Source: an uncultured Halieaceae bacterium (lineage in GTDB: Bacteria; Pseudomonadota; Gammaproteobacteria; Pseudomonadales; Halieaceae). Taken from it: 64,000 bases of DNA. The translations under genes were made by a program, and so were the position numbers. Below, piece by piece: positions 35,681 to 44,925 of the stretch (its first letter is position 1; every line of letters starts with the position of its first letter). The stretch spans positions 1 to 64,000 of the forward strand of contig CAJXNM010000007.1 in the NCBI GenBank assembly GCA_913057135.1. Reading direction: 5' to 3'. The notes under the pieces were generated by a model that was not told the DNA's origin, made no database searches, and saw nothing but the letters and a program-made list of their open reading frames with translations.

Positions 35681-37057
35681 TCACACAGCGTCTGACAGAC
35701 TCGAGAAGGTGAAATCCCGGATCTTCATGGGCGGTATCAGTGACCCATTGATGCGCTGCGGCACACCCAACTCCTCAATGTTATTCAACATAACAATGGG
35801 TGATTCGTTGAAGCGGAAGTTTTTGATGGGGTATTTGATCTCGCCGTCTTCGATGTAGAACGTACCGTCGCGGGTCAAACCCGTGTAAAGCAGTGTTTGA
35901 GGATCGAGTGATCGGATGTACCACGTACGGGTGACCAGCACACCGCGGCGCGTTCCCGCAATCATGTCTTCTAAACTGGCATCGCCGCCGGCCATGATCA
36001 CCTGCACACCGCCACCGAATAATCCACCCCCCGAGTATGCGGTGGGCACATGGGGTACACCGGTCTTCTGGGCCCAGTAACGGCTATTGGGCAGGGTTTT
36101 TACCACCCCTTTATCGATCCACACGGTCTTCGATACCGGCACACCGTCGGAGGAAAACGCTGGCGTGGGCACATCGGGGTGTAACGGATCGCTCCAGAGC
36201 GTGACACGCTCATCGAACAGCTTTTCACCAATGCGATTGGTGGGGGCGTCCTCGGCGGGTGTCTCCCCCGGCTTGGGTTTTGCACTTAAAAAACTGCGAC
36301 CCTCGTCCGCAGAGCGCTGATCCATAGCGCGAGCCATGTTCTGAATTAGGGTGGCGGACGCTGCGGGCTCGAGAATAACCGTATAGCGGCCGGGCTCCAT
36401 TTCCCGGGCATCTACCGAGGCCTTGGCTTTCTTCAGGGCGATAGCGGTAGCAGCCCCTGTGTTCATCTTGCGGGTATCGTTGTAATCCCGCGATGCCCAG
36501 CCGGAGCCGCGACCATCTTCGGTACGCACCGTAATGGTGAAGTCGGTGTTGGTGGCCCGGTGATAGGCAAACATGCCCTTATTATTCGCCATGGCAAAGA
36601 AACCTTTGCTATCTCGCAAAAAGCCCGCGGCGACGGTTTTGGCTTCCCGTGATGGCGCAATGCTGGCCTCGGCCATGGCAGCCCGATCGGCGGGGGTCAC
36701 TGCCGCGGTGCTATCGACCCAGGCATTGACCGAGTCGTAGCTAGCGGGCCCCATCAGTGGCATGTACTCGGGGTTCTCTGGTGCCAAGCGCGCCAGTTCC
36801 TCAGAGCGGCGCACGACCTTTTCTAGGGAGGCATCGTCAAACTCGTTGATGGTGGCAGTACCGGTGCGCTTACCAAAGGACGACTGCACTGCCAGGGTAA
36901 CGTCGCTCACTTCCCCTGCGGTCGAAACCGTGTTTCGGGCGTAGCGGATATTGCCCTCAACCGAGCCCTCTAGTCCGCATTCACACTCGTCAGCCTTGGA
37001 GTAAGCCAAGACCTTTTTCAGTAGCGCTTTGGCTTCCTGTTCAGTAAAGATGGTCAT
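35681..37057 (-). CDS. TldE/PmbA-family protein
   Basis: 458 residues of the TldE/PmbA half of the TldD-TldE protease. It lacks the HExxxH metal motif, as expected for TldE, and shows PGRYTVILEPAASATLIQNMA and LPNSRYWAQKTG. No signal peptide is visible. Start at ATG 37057 with GAGGA six bases upstream; a TTG six bases earlier would leave no room for the ribosome site. It lies 36 bases after tldD and its stop overlaps the ribosome site of the DUF4159 gene. Known TldD/E pairs degrade or mature small peptides (microcin B17, CcdA). Confidence 0.88.
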   Translation of the reverse strand: MTIFTEQEAKALLKKVLAYSKADECECGLEGSVEGNIRYARNTVSTAGEVSDVTLAVQSSFGKRTGTATINEFDDASLEKVVRRSEELARLAPENPEYMPLMGPASYDSVNAWVDSTAAVTPADRAAMAEASIAPSREAKTVAAGFLRDSKGFFAMANNKGMFAYHRATNTDFTITVRTEDGRGSGWASRDYNDTRKMNTGAATAIALKKAKASVDAREMEPGRYTVILEPAASATLIQNMARAMDQRSADEGRSFLSAKPKPGETPAEDAPTNRIGEKLFDERVTLWSDPLHPDVPTPAFSSDGVPVSKTVWIDKGVVKTLPNSRYWAQKTGVPHVPTAYSGGGLFGGGVQVIMAGGDASLEDMIAGTRRGVLVTRTWYIRSLDPQTLLYTGLTRDGTFYIEDGEIKYPIKNFRFNESPIVMLNNIEELGVPQRINGSLIPPMKIRDFTFSSLSDAV

Positions 37058-37093
37058 GATCAATCCTCAAAAATTAGGCGGGTTGCGACCCGG

Positions 37094-38725
37094 TTAAACG
37101 GATTTACGGGCGGTGTTAATCACATTCACGCCGTTAAACCGGGTGGTCGGGCAACCATGGGACACTGCGCTGGCTTGCGAGGGCTGGCCCTTGCCATCGA
37201 AGAACGATCCCCCAAGGCGATAATCCGATACGCCTGCCATGGCGGTACACGCGTTCCAGAACTCTTGGGTGTTCGACTGATAGGCCACATCTTCGATCTG
37301 CTCGGTGATCTTGCCGTTTTTGATTTCGTAGAACAGCTGCCCGCCAAATTGGAAGTTGTAACGCTGCTGATCGATAGAGAATGAGCCGCGACCCACGATG
37401 TAAATGCCATCTTCCACATCTTTGATGATGTCATCGGCGCTGAGATCTTCTTTATTGGGCCGCAAGGACACGTTGGGCATGCGCTGGAACTGAACATCGG
37501 ACCAGCTCTGGGCGTAGCAGCAGCCGTGGGACTCGTCCTGGTCAATCATATGAACCTGATCGCGGATGGCCTGATAATTCACCAAAATACCGTCTTTGAC
37601 CAAATCCCACTCTTTGGTTTTCACCCCTTCATCGTCGTACTCGACGTAACCCAAGGAATGTTTCTGGGTCTTATCGGCCACCAAATTGACAATATCGGAG
37701 CCATACTGGAACTTGCCGCTACGCCACTTGTCGAGGGTAGCGAAACTGGTGCCGGCGAAGTTCGCCTCGTAACCCAGTACTCGATCGAGCTCCAATGGGT
37801 GGCCCACCGACTCGTGGATGGTCAGCATTAGGTGGTGGGGGTCAAGCACCAGATCGTACTTACCCGGCTCCACTGAGCGCGCTTTCAGTTTGGCCTGCAA
37901 TTGCTTACCCGCGTCGCGGGCGTCTTGCACCATGTCATAGGAGAAACGGTAACCCACATTAGCGCCCTGCACCTGAATCTGCTCTTTTGGATCACCGTCT
38001 AAGTATTCGTAGCCCATGCCCACGGGGTTACACAAACCACTGCGCTGTTTAAAGCCAGAGGCACCGACCGCCGTGGCAAAAAACGGTGTCCACAGCCGGT
38101 GGACGTCCTGATCGATGTAAGAGCCGTCGGTGGACGCAAAGAACTTTTGCTCATTGACTTGAAACAGCACCGACGTGATGAAGTTAGCACCGTTATCGAG
38201 GGCCGCCGCGTTAGCTTCCATTAACAAATCGACTTTGTCTTTGATGGGCACCTCGAAGGCATTTTGCTTGATCGGCGTGCGCCACTGGACATCACCCGCA
38301 CCTTTAACCGGCGCTAACTTGACCGGCTCGGTTTGGAACTTGGCATTGGCTTTGGCCACTGCGACCGCCTGTTGCGCGGTGCGGGCTATGGCTTCAGGTG
38401 TAAGGCTTGAGGTAGCCGCAAAGCCCCAGGTGCCGTTGGCAATGACCCGTATACCAATACCCACCGACTCGGTATTCACAATACCGTCGACCCGCAATTC
38501 CTGGGCGGTCACGAACTGATTGAGGTAGCGACCAATACGGGCATCGGCATAGGAAGCGCCAGCTTCGGTAGCGGCATTAAGGGCAATATTCGCTAGCTGC
38601 TTCTTTTGAGCGAAATCCATACCGGTTGCCACCAGCGCCTCGGCGGATACTCGGCTACCCGTAATAGGCAGTACCAAACCGGCAGCGCCTACCCCCGTCA
38701 GTTTCACAAAATCCCGTCTGTGCAT
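37094..38725 (-). CDS. Tat-exported TldD-family metallopeptidase
   Basis: 543 residues. The N-terminus MHRRDFVKLTGVGAAGLVLP is a twin-arginine signal, unlike the cytosolic E. coli TldD. The metal motif HExxxH is present (HESVGH, 304-309), followed by ELDRVLGYEANFAGTSFA, and a late SHGCPTTR region. It should be the catalytic subunit of a TldD/E protease located outside the cytoplasm. GAGGGAG precedes the ATG. It is the first gene of the eight-gene run, with a 336-base promoter-containing gap upstream. Confidence 0.9.
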   Translation of the reverse strand: MHRRDFVKLTGVGAAGLVLPITGSRVSAEALVATGMDFAQKKQLANIALNAATEAGASYADARIGRYLNQFVTAQELRVDGIVNTESVGIGIRVIANGTWGFAATSSLTPEAIARTAQQAVAVAKANAKFQTEPVKLAPVKGAGDVQWRTPIKQNAFEVPIKDKVDLLMEANAAALDNGANFITSVLFQVNEQKFFASTDGSYIDQDVHRLWTPFFATAVGASGFKQRSGLCNPVGMGYEYLDGDPKEQIQVQGANVGYRFSYDMVQDARDAGKQLQAKLKARSVEPGKYDLVLDPHHLMLTIHESVGHPLELDRVLGYEANFAGTSFATLDKWRSGKFQYGSDIVNLVADKTQKHSLGYVEYDDEGVKTKEWDLVKDGILVNYQAIRDQVHMIDQDESHGCCYAQSWSDVQFQRMPNVSLRPNKEDLSADDIIKDVEDGIYIVGRGSFSIDQQRYNFQFGGQLFYEIKNGKITEQIEDVAYQSNTQEFWNACTAMAGVSDYRLGGSFFDGKGQPSQASAVSHGCPTTRFNGVNVINTARKSV

Positions 38726-39061
38726 AGGTCTCCCTCAGAGAGTGATGAGCAGTTAGGTGCTGCCCTCGGAAAGGTGATTGGCAACTCTACTGCATGGATG
38801 TCGTTGTGCAAATGCTGATTAAACTGACGGTTAGTACGAACCAACCTTCCCATTGGTGCTGTATCGCGACAAAAACGTGTCCAGTCCCAAGCCCTTAACC
38901 GGTATAACCCAGTCGAGAAATGCGACTTACATCCCAATCGACGGCCCCACTGTGCGACGGAATCGACAAATTAGCTGATACAAACTATGCGCGGTGCACA
39001 ACCCCCCTAAACTGAACCTCAAAGACAGAAACGCCTTTGTAGAGTGGTAAGGAGGCCAGTG
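38726..39061. other. Divergent intergenic region
   Basis: 336 bases between tldD and the small + strand gene. It must carry promoters in both directions, but I see no convincing -35/-10 pair, operator or hairpin. Confidence 0.4.
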
Positions 39062-39280
39062 ATGTGTTGGGTTCGCAGTAAAATATTTCCCGGCGCCGAT
39101 AAAACCGATTTGATGCAAGCGATGGATCATACGACCCGTGCGTTGCTCGAACGTAACCTGTCGCCCCAGGAACGACGCAACGTGGATCATGTGGTCGTGC
39201 ATCCGCGACAAAGCACCTATGAAATCCGCTTCAAGGACAAGCGGGTGCTCATGATCGATTCGGCGGCGCTAACACCCTAA
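39062..39280 (+). CDS. Small conserved-looking hypothetical protein
   Basis: 72 residues from ATG 39062, chosen because a perfect AAGGAGG lies six bases upstream. Soluble, charged, begins MCWVRSKIFPGADKTDLMQA and has alternating charged beta-like segments at the end (YEIRFKDKRVLMID). No family recognised. It stands alone between divergent tldD and the convergent broken peptidase gene. Confidence 0.65.
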   Translation: MCWVRSKIFPGADKTDLMQAMDHTTRALLERNLSPQERRNVDHVVVHPRQSTYEIRFKDKRVLMIDSAALTP

Positions 39281-39281
39281 A

Positions 39282-39340
39282 ACCTTGCACCTTAAGACCG
39301 TGCACCTTGAGACCGCCACTTTGAGACCGTGCACCTCGGG
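39282..39340. repeat. Four imperfect 15-bp tandem repeats
   Basis: Units near ACCGTGCACCTTGAG at 39282, 39297, 39312 (14 bases) and 39326, in the short gap between the small hypothetical gene and the end of the peptidase pseudogene. Confidence 0.75.
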
Positions 39341-39349
39341 TCCGTCGCA

Positions 39350-41770
39350 TCACTGCCCGGTGACACCCTCACCGATGGTGCTGTCGAATAATTTAAGGAT
39401 GCGACGGTATTGATCGAGCCAGCTCTCGGGATGCACATAGCCGTGGGGCTCGAGCGGGTACGACGCCAACTCCCAGTGCTCTTTTTCCAGCTCAATCAAG
39501 CGCTGAGCCAAGCGCACCGAATCCTTGTAAAACACATTGTCATCGAGCATGCCGTGACTGATGAGCAGGTGTCCCTGTAATCCCTCGGCAAATTCAATGG
39601 CTGAACTGCGGTGGTGTGCCTCAGGATCCACCTCTGGGGTATTTAAAATTGACCCCGTATAACCATGATTGTAATGGCGCCAATCGGTGACTGGGCGCAG
39701 TGCAGCACCCGCTTTAAAGCCTTCCGGTGCTTTGAACAGCGCCATAAAGGTCATGAAACCACCGTACGATCCCCCGTAAATACCGATTCTGTCGGGGTCG
39801 GCGTTGTGCTCGGTGACCAACCAATTGACACCGTCAATGTAGTCCTCCAGTTCGGGGGTTCCCATTTGTCGATAAATGGCGGTTCGTCAATCGCGGCCAT
39901 AACCTTCACTGGCACGGTAATCCATGTTGAGCACGTGGTAGCCCCGGGCGGTGAGCAGGTTGTGGAACATCTGCTCGCGAAAATAGTAGGGGAATTTGTG
40001 GTGGGTGTTCTGGGTATACCCTGCACCGTGAACAAACAAAACCGCCGGGCGCGGCCCACTAAAGCTCGGGTCTGCCGGATAAAACTTGGACCAAATCGGG
40101 CGATCGACCACGGATGATGGCACCGCCACAAATTGTGGCTGCTGCCAGGTCAAGGTGCGATACCGGTCCGTAAGGGTATCGGTTGTGGCGTAACGTTGCC
40201 CCGTAGCGATATCGAGTACCGTCGCCTGAGTGGGGCTATAGGAGGATGAGTAGCGCAGCAAGACCCGCTGGTGCCAGTGGTCTAGGGTGAACGACTCCAC
40301 ACCCATGAGCTCGGTGAGGCGCTGCAAGCTACCGTCCTTGCCATCGATGCGATAGAGGTCCCACTCGCTTGGATGCGATTGATTACTTAGGGCAAAAACC
40401 CGCTGACCATCGTGGGTCCACACCGGTGAGCGCAGTTCGAATTCTCCTTTGGTGAGTTGCCGCTGCTTGCCTTCCGGTGACACGGTGTAGAGCTGGGCAT
40501 AACCGGTCTGCTCCGACAGGAACCAGGCATCAGCACTTTGGGGTACCCAACCCATCTCGTTAAAGTCCCAGTTAATCCACGCCAAATCCGTTAATCGGTG
40601 TAGCGTCTGGGTAGCTTGTGTCGGCGCATCGAGGCTAACAATCCAGCGATCCTTGTGGTCGATGGCCATGATTTGAACCAGTGCCCGAGCCTGCTGCGGG
40701 TGCCACTGGATATCGCTAATGACCACCGGACGCGGGTCATCCGCATCGTGTAATGGCAGATCTTGGGCCTGCTTGAGTACCGCTAGCGGATCGCTATCTC
40801 GGCCGGGCAACGCATCAAGGGCTATGGGGAACTGCTGACGGGTCTGCAAGTCCAGCAGCATCAACGACTGGGGCTGGGGCGCTTCGCGGCCAACTAAACG
40901 GCGCACATCTTCTATTTCCACATAACCCGAGTCGGTAACGAAGCGAGGCATCTTATCGGGCTGCCCACCACGCTCACCGGCGGGCGCCAGCACCAATAAC
41001 AACCAGCGCCCATCGGCGGATAAATGCCGAGCCAGGGCCTTGTGCTCGTCACCTAAATACCAAGGTGCCGGACCAGTTGTCGGCGCCACCTGTGCTCTGC
41101 GCTCACGCTGCTGCTGTTGCTGCTGTCGATTGTCCGCAGTCCGAGCCAAGGTACTGAATAGGCGACGTTGATCCTGCTCCAATCCCGGCTCAGGGGTTTT
41201 GTGGGGGTCTGGCTGGAATCGCAAATCGGTTAACGGATAGGCAGCACCGGCGGCCAAATCCTTGTACCACCACTGGTTTGCGCTGAGAAAAAAGACCCCG
41301 GCATCATCGGCAGCGAAGTGGGCATCCACCACCGGCTCGGTACCACTAAACAGCAGCTGCAGCGGCGTTTCGGGGACAGCGGCCGCTGCGGTCACGTTAT
41401 CGGCCACAGGCTGCGAGCCAGCCACGCCGAGTTTGCGCAACAGTAACTGCCCGTCACGGATCGAGAGCAGCTGCGTACCCGATGCATCAAGCCGTTGCCA
41501 GGGCCCATCGACAGCGGGGTAGTCAGCATCGGCAACAAGACTTGTCACACCCTCGTTGGCCATAGAGTAAAGGTCGCGCACATCACTGCCCGCGCGTTTA
41601 ACCCGATACCAATATCCCTGGTCATTACCCTGCCACCAGGCCGACTCCACCGGTGCACCTATCCAGTCCGGGTGTTGCATGATGGTCTTAAGGTCAACAC
41701 CCTCGGCGGCGGTCACTGACCACGTTAGCAACGCCCCAACAATCAGTCCAAAACCACGCAGAGAACTCAC
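39350..41770 (-). pseudogene. S9 prolyl oligopeptidase interrupted by one in-frame TGA
   Basis: An 806-codon S9 peptidase with signal peptide, DPP IV-type beta-propeller N-domain and a C-terminal alpha/beta-hydrolase. The frame is intact except for TGA at 39889-39887 (codon 628) between GYGRD and [17 protein letters not shown]9 homologues have Trp there (GRDWRTA), so a single TGG-to-TGA change explains it. All catalytic residues lie after the stop: Ser in GGSYGG (about 668), Asp in HGMLDDNV (about 743), His in EPHGYVHP (776). The start is GTG 41770, with TGGAG six bases upstream and a good signal peptide; a TTG four codons earlier is less likely. Without readthrough the product is inactive. 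Confidence 0.85.
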
Positions 41771-41858
41771 ATGATGCTCCAAAACTGGGATATCACCCCA
41801 TAGTAACCACAGCGCGGCGTTATTGCATCGCCAGTAGCTACATGACCTCGCTGACGAC

Positions 41859-41948
41859 TGTCACATCGCTCAAGGCTGTCACATCGCTCAAGGCTGTCAT
41901 ACCGCTCAAGGCTGTCATACCGCTCAAGGCTGTCATACCGCTAACGGC
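41859..41948. repeat. Five 18-bp tandem repeats
   Basis: Units of TGTCAYAYCGCTCAAGGC start at 41859, 41877, 41895, 41913 and 41931; the last is degenerate and includes the stop codon of the transglutaminase gene. The array fills most of the gap between that gene and the peptidase pseudogene. Confidence 0.88.
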
Positions 41949-43911
41949 TATGCTGAACCTTTAATTCAACCGAGCCGGAATTGAATTGAGCCGGTGTCTG
42001 ATAAAGGGCCGCTACTGCCTGCTCAAGCTCGAGCAACAGTGGATCATTTTTCTCTAGGTAGTGGCGCACCCGCTTTAAAAACCGCAGTGGCGGCTCTGCG
42101 GGTCCACGAGCCATGCCTCTTTGCGCCAACTGCTCTGCAATAACAGCAAAACGCCGTTCGGTAGCCAGAGGCGAAGGGGCCCGCCGCACCCGGTGCATCC
42201 ACCATGTAAGCGGTAACAACACCAGCAGCGCACTGCCAAACAGCACCATTACAAACCAGCCGGGGCGAAGCTCACCGAACCAGCTTTGGAGCACGCGAAT
42301 TTGGCGATCGCTATCGAAGCCCACCACAAAGGCTTGCCACCGCCAAGCCACCGCGTCGTAACGTAGACGCAGCCAGTTGATCAGGCCTATACCCTTAAAC
42401 CGATACGCCGATAACGGCGACGAAGCCAGGAAACCCGGATCATCCGCAAGGGCGGCCTCAAGACCCAGGCTCACCCGTTCCGGCGCCACCGCCGCCGTCG
42501 GATCGACCCGGCGCCAGCCCTCCCCTGCCAGCCAAACCTCTGCCCAGGCATGGGCGTCAAATTGACGCACGATGAGGGTGTTGTTAACCGGATTGTATTC
42601 GCCACCTAGGTAGCCACCCACCACCCGCGCGGGTATGCCCGCCATGCGCATCATCACAACGAAGGCATAGGCATAGTGCTCGCAAAAGCCACGGCGGGTA
42701 TCAAACACAAACCGATCGACAAAATCCTCATCGGCAATCGGTGGTGGCTCAAGGGTGTAATAAAAGGGCTCAGTGCGAAAGTAAGCTAATACCCGATCAA
42801 TAAACTGCCGGGGCGTGGTCGCGCCATTCGCCGCCACCCATGCTCGGGTTCGAGGGTTTAATCCAGGGGGTAACTGCTGCTCGTAATCACGGCGCCAAGG
42901 GCTCAGCGCTTGATCAACGCGAACCCCCAGCCAGGTTTCAACATCATAGGCAAACTGGCCTGTTATGGGTTCTTGCAGCAGCAGATGATTATCGGGGCTG
43001 GCGACCACACCGGGGCTATTGCTCTGGGCGTAGGGCAACCCATAGAGCCATCGCTGCTGGGAGGGCTCCATGATGACCCGATAGCGAATAGCCGCAGATA
43101 AGCGATCGGGGCTAAACACGGTCTGCTCATTCGGGGGTAACTGACGCATGTCAGTGCGCCGCCAGGCGCCCCCCTCAAAACGATTCAATACCATGCCGCG
43201 CCAGTAGCGTTCCGAGGGGCTCGGCACTTCATCGACAAACTGCGCCCTGAACGCCACATCTGCAGAGCGCGCAAGACGACTGACCGAGCCCGGCGACAAC
43301 ACATCGCTCATACCGGTGCTGCCCTGCCCTATTCGAGACGGCAAACTCCAAAGGGGATCAATACGGGGAAACAACAGAAATAACGCCACCATCATCGGCA
43401 CCGCCAAAGCCAACATCCGAAGGGCGAGTAACGGCTGTCGATAACTGAGTCGAGTGCCTGGCGTTTGATTTAATAGGATGAGCGCTGTTACCAACAGCAC
43501 CGAGCTGAGCATTATCCACAGCACCAAAGGCAGGCTTTGACTGAATAAAAACTGCGTGATGGCAAGGAACAGACCCAGACACACCAGTACGTAGCCATCG
43601 CGCAAACGTACGGCTTCCAACAGCTTCAGCCCAGTGGCAACCAGCAATACCGCCACCATCGGTTCCAGTCCAATCAGGGTACCGAAACGCAACCAAACCA
43701 ACAGCGCACCGCCCAGCCCGCATAGCAATCGAATAGCCACTGCAGGCATAGGCAACCGTGCACGCAGCATTTGTAATCGCCAAAGTGCCGCCAGCGCATA
43801 AACCAACAAAATCCAAAGGGGCATGCGCGGCACATGGGGCAGCATCACCATCACGAGACTCGCCATTAGCCAGGTCATCGCTAATGGGGGCATGGCCTGT
43901 TGTGGCATCAC
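41941..43911 (-). CDS. TgpA-type membrane transglutaminase-like protein
   Basis: 656 residues: about seven N-terminal membrane helices (DUF3488/TgpA N region, to about 190), a periplasmic transglutaminase-like domain with Cys410 in RRGFCEHYAYAF, His in FDAHAWAEVW and Asp in RRVDPTA, one more membrane helix (VMVLFGSALLVLLPLTWW) and a C-terminal DUF4129-like tail. Pseudomonas TgpA is an essential envelope protein of this architecture, encoded after moxR and DUF58 as here. The ATGA overlap with DUF58 indicates coupling. The 3' end runs into an 18-bp tandem array. Confidence 0.92.
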   Translation of the reverse strand: MMPQQAMPPLAMTWLMASLVMVMLPHVPRMPLWILLVYALAALWRLQMLRARLPMPAVAIRLLCGLGGALLVWLRFGTLIGLEPMVAVLLVATGLKLLEAVRLRDGYVLVCLGLFLAITQFLFSQSLPLVLWIMLSSVLLVTALILLNQTPGTRLSYRQPLLALRMLALAVPMMVALFLLFPRIDPLWSLPSRIGQGSTGMSDVLSPGSVSRLARSADVAFRAQFVDEVPSPSERYWRGMVLNRFEGGAWRRTDMRQLPPNEQTVFSPDRLSAAIRYRVIMEPSQQRWLYGLPYAQSNSPGVVASPDNHLLLQEPITGQFAYDVETWLGVRVDQALSPWRRDYEQQLPPGLNPRTRAWVAANGATTPRQFIDRVLAYFRTEPFYYTLEPPPIADEDFVDRFVFDTRRGFCEHYAYAFVVMMRMAGIPARVVGGYLGGEYNPVNNTLIVRQFDAHAWAEVWLAGEGWRRVDPTAAVAPERVSLGLEAALADDPGFLASSPLSAYRFKGIGLINWLRLRYDAVAWRWQAFVVGFDSDRQIRVLQSWFGELRPGWFVMVLFGSALLVLLPLTWWMHRVRRAPSPLATERRFAVIAEQLAQRGMARGPAEPPLRFLKRVRHYLEKNDPLLLELEQAVAALYQTPAQFNSGSVELKVQHSR

Positions 43912-44921
43912 AGGGCGCCTCTGGGGCGATCAGACACACCGTAAAGGGCCAGTGCTGTTAACACCGCCTCGAGATGCCGGGGACCTGTGCCCTGCTCAAT
44001 CGTTACCGTGGGTAGGCGCAAGCCATAGACCTGCCCTTGAGCGTCGTAGTGCAGCGCCAGCCAGCACAGCCATGACAGGCGCTGCTCGGTGTCCCCTTGG
44101 GGAAAGTGCGCCCAATCTAACCAGTGATGGGTCGACTGAGGGCTGGCAAGCACACGGGTTTGCAGGGGTTGCTCTCGCGCCCAGCCGCGCCAGTCGACCC
44201 TGCGCAAACTGTCCCCCTCCCGGTAATCGCGAAACCCCAAAAAATCGTCATTACCCGATTGATTGGCATCCCCCGCTCCGCTACTGGAGGCATCGGTAAT
44301 GACGGCGGACGGCGGTGTTAGGGGCTTGGGCCAAACCAGCGCGCGCATGTCGAGTTGTGCATAGCTCCAGCAGCGCAAGAGTCCCAGTGGATAGACCGAT
44401 GCAATCGTGAGGCGCGGTGGTACAAACCAGCCCCGGGACGTTACCGGCAAAAACAGATTGACCGTGACATCAGCCCCCGGGGGCACGTCGACGAAGGCCT
44501 CACTCTCGGGCCATAGCAAACGTACACCGCAGTGACCGCGACGTTGGGTCCCGCGCAATTGAAGTCGAAATTCTGCTCGCTGGCCTGGAAAGGCAGAACG
44601 TGCGCTAACGGCGACGACCGTTAATCGCAACAGGTTACCGTGGGTGAAGTGCACCGCCACCACAAACAGCATGGCCAACCAGAAGGTCAGTCCATAGGCC
44701 ATATTATTTTGGTAATTGATGGCGGCTAATAGCATGACCAACAGCGCCAACATGAAAAAGAAGCCGGCGCGGGTTGGAAAAATAAATAATCGCCGCTGCT
44801 CTAGGGTGATGACCCGCGCCGGTGGCAAACGGCGCCGCAACCAGCGTTGGTATCGGCGCTGAAACGGTGCCGTCAGAGGGGCAAATAACAATGTACCAGC
44901 GGGGGTTTTAACGGCAGCCAT
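43908..44921 (-). CDS. DUF58 protein, set 2
   Basis: 337 residues: a membrane hairpin at about 47-90 (FFFMLALLVMLLAAINYQ) and the DUF58 core near residue 230 (DDFLGFRDYREGDSLRRVDWRGWAR). It is the partner of MoxR upstream (4-base gap) and TgpA downstream (4-base overlap), the common gammaproteobacterial moxR-DUF58-tgpA arrangement. Confidence 0.92.
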   Translation of the reverse strand: MAAVKTPAGTLLFAPLTAPFQRRYQRWLRRRLPPARVITLEQRRLFIFPTRAGFFFMLALLVMLLAAINYQNNMAYGLTFWLAMLFVVAVHFTHGNLLRLTVVAVSARSAFPGQRAEFRLQLRGTQRRGHCGVRLLWPESEAFVDVPPGADVTVNLFLPVTSRGWFVPPRLTIASVYPLGLLRCWSYAQLDMRALVWPKPLTPPSAVITDASSSGAGDANQSGNDDFLGFRDYREGDSLRRVDWRGWAREQPLQTRVLASPQSTHHWLDWAHFPQGDTEQRLSWLCWLALHYDAQGQVYGLRLPTVTIEQGTGPRHLEAVLTALALYGVSDRPRGAL

Positions 44922-44925
44922 CGGC

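Noticed and set aside
39885..39889. TGA in the S9 peptidase as a recoded codon (selenocysteine or alternative code)
   Set aside because: TGA serves as the normal stop for many genes here (for example tldE and the Gld3-like gene), homologues have Trp at the site, and no SECIS-like hairpin is evident right after it.
41859..41948. Tandem 18-bp units as a CRISPR array
   Set aside because: Units are directly adjacent without unique spacers and no cas genes are present.
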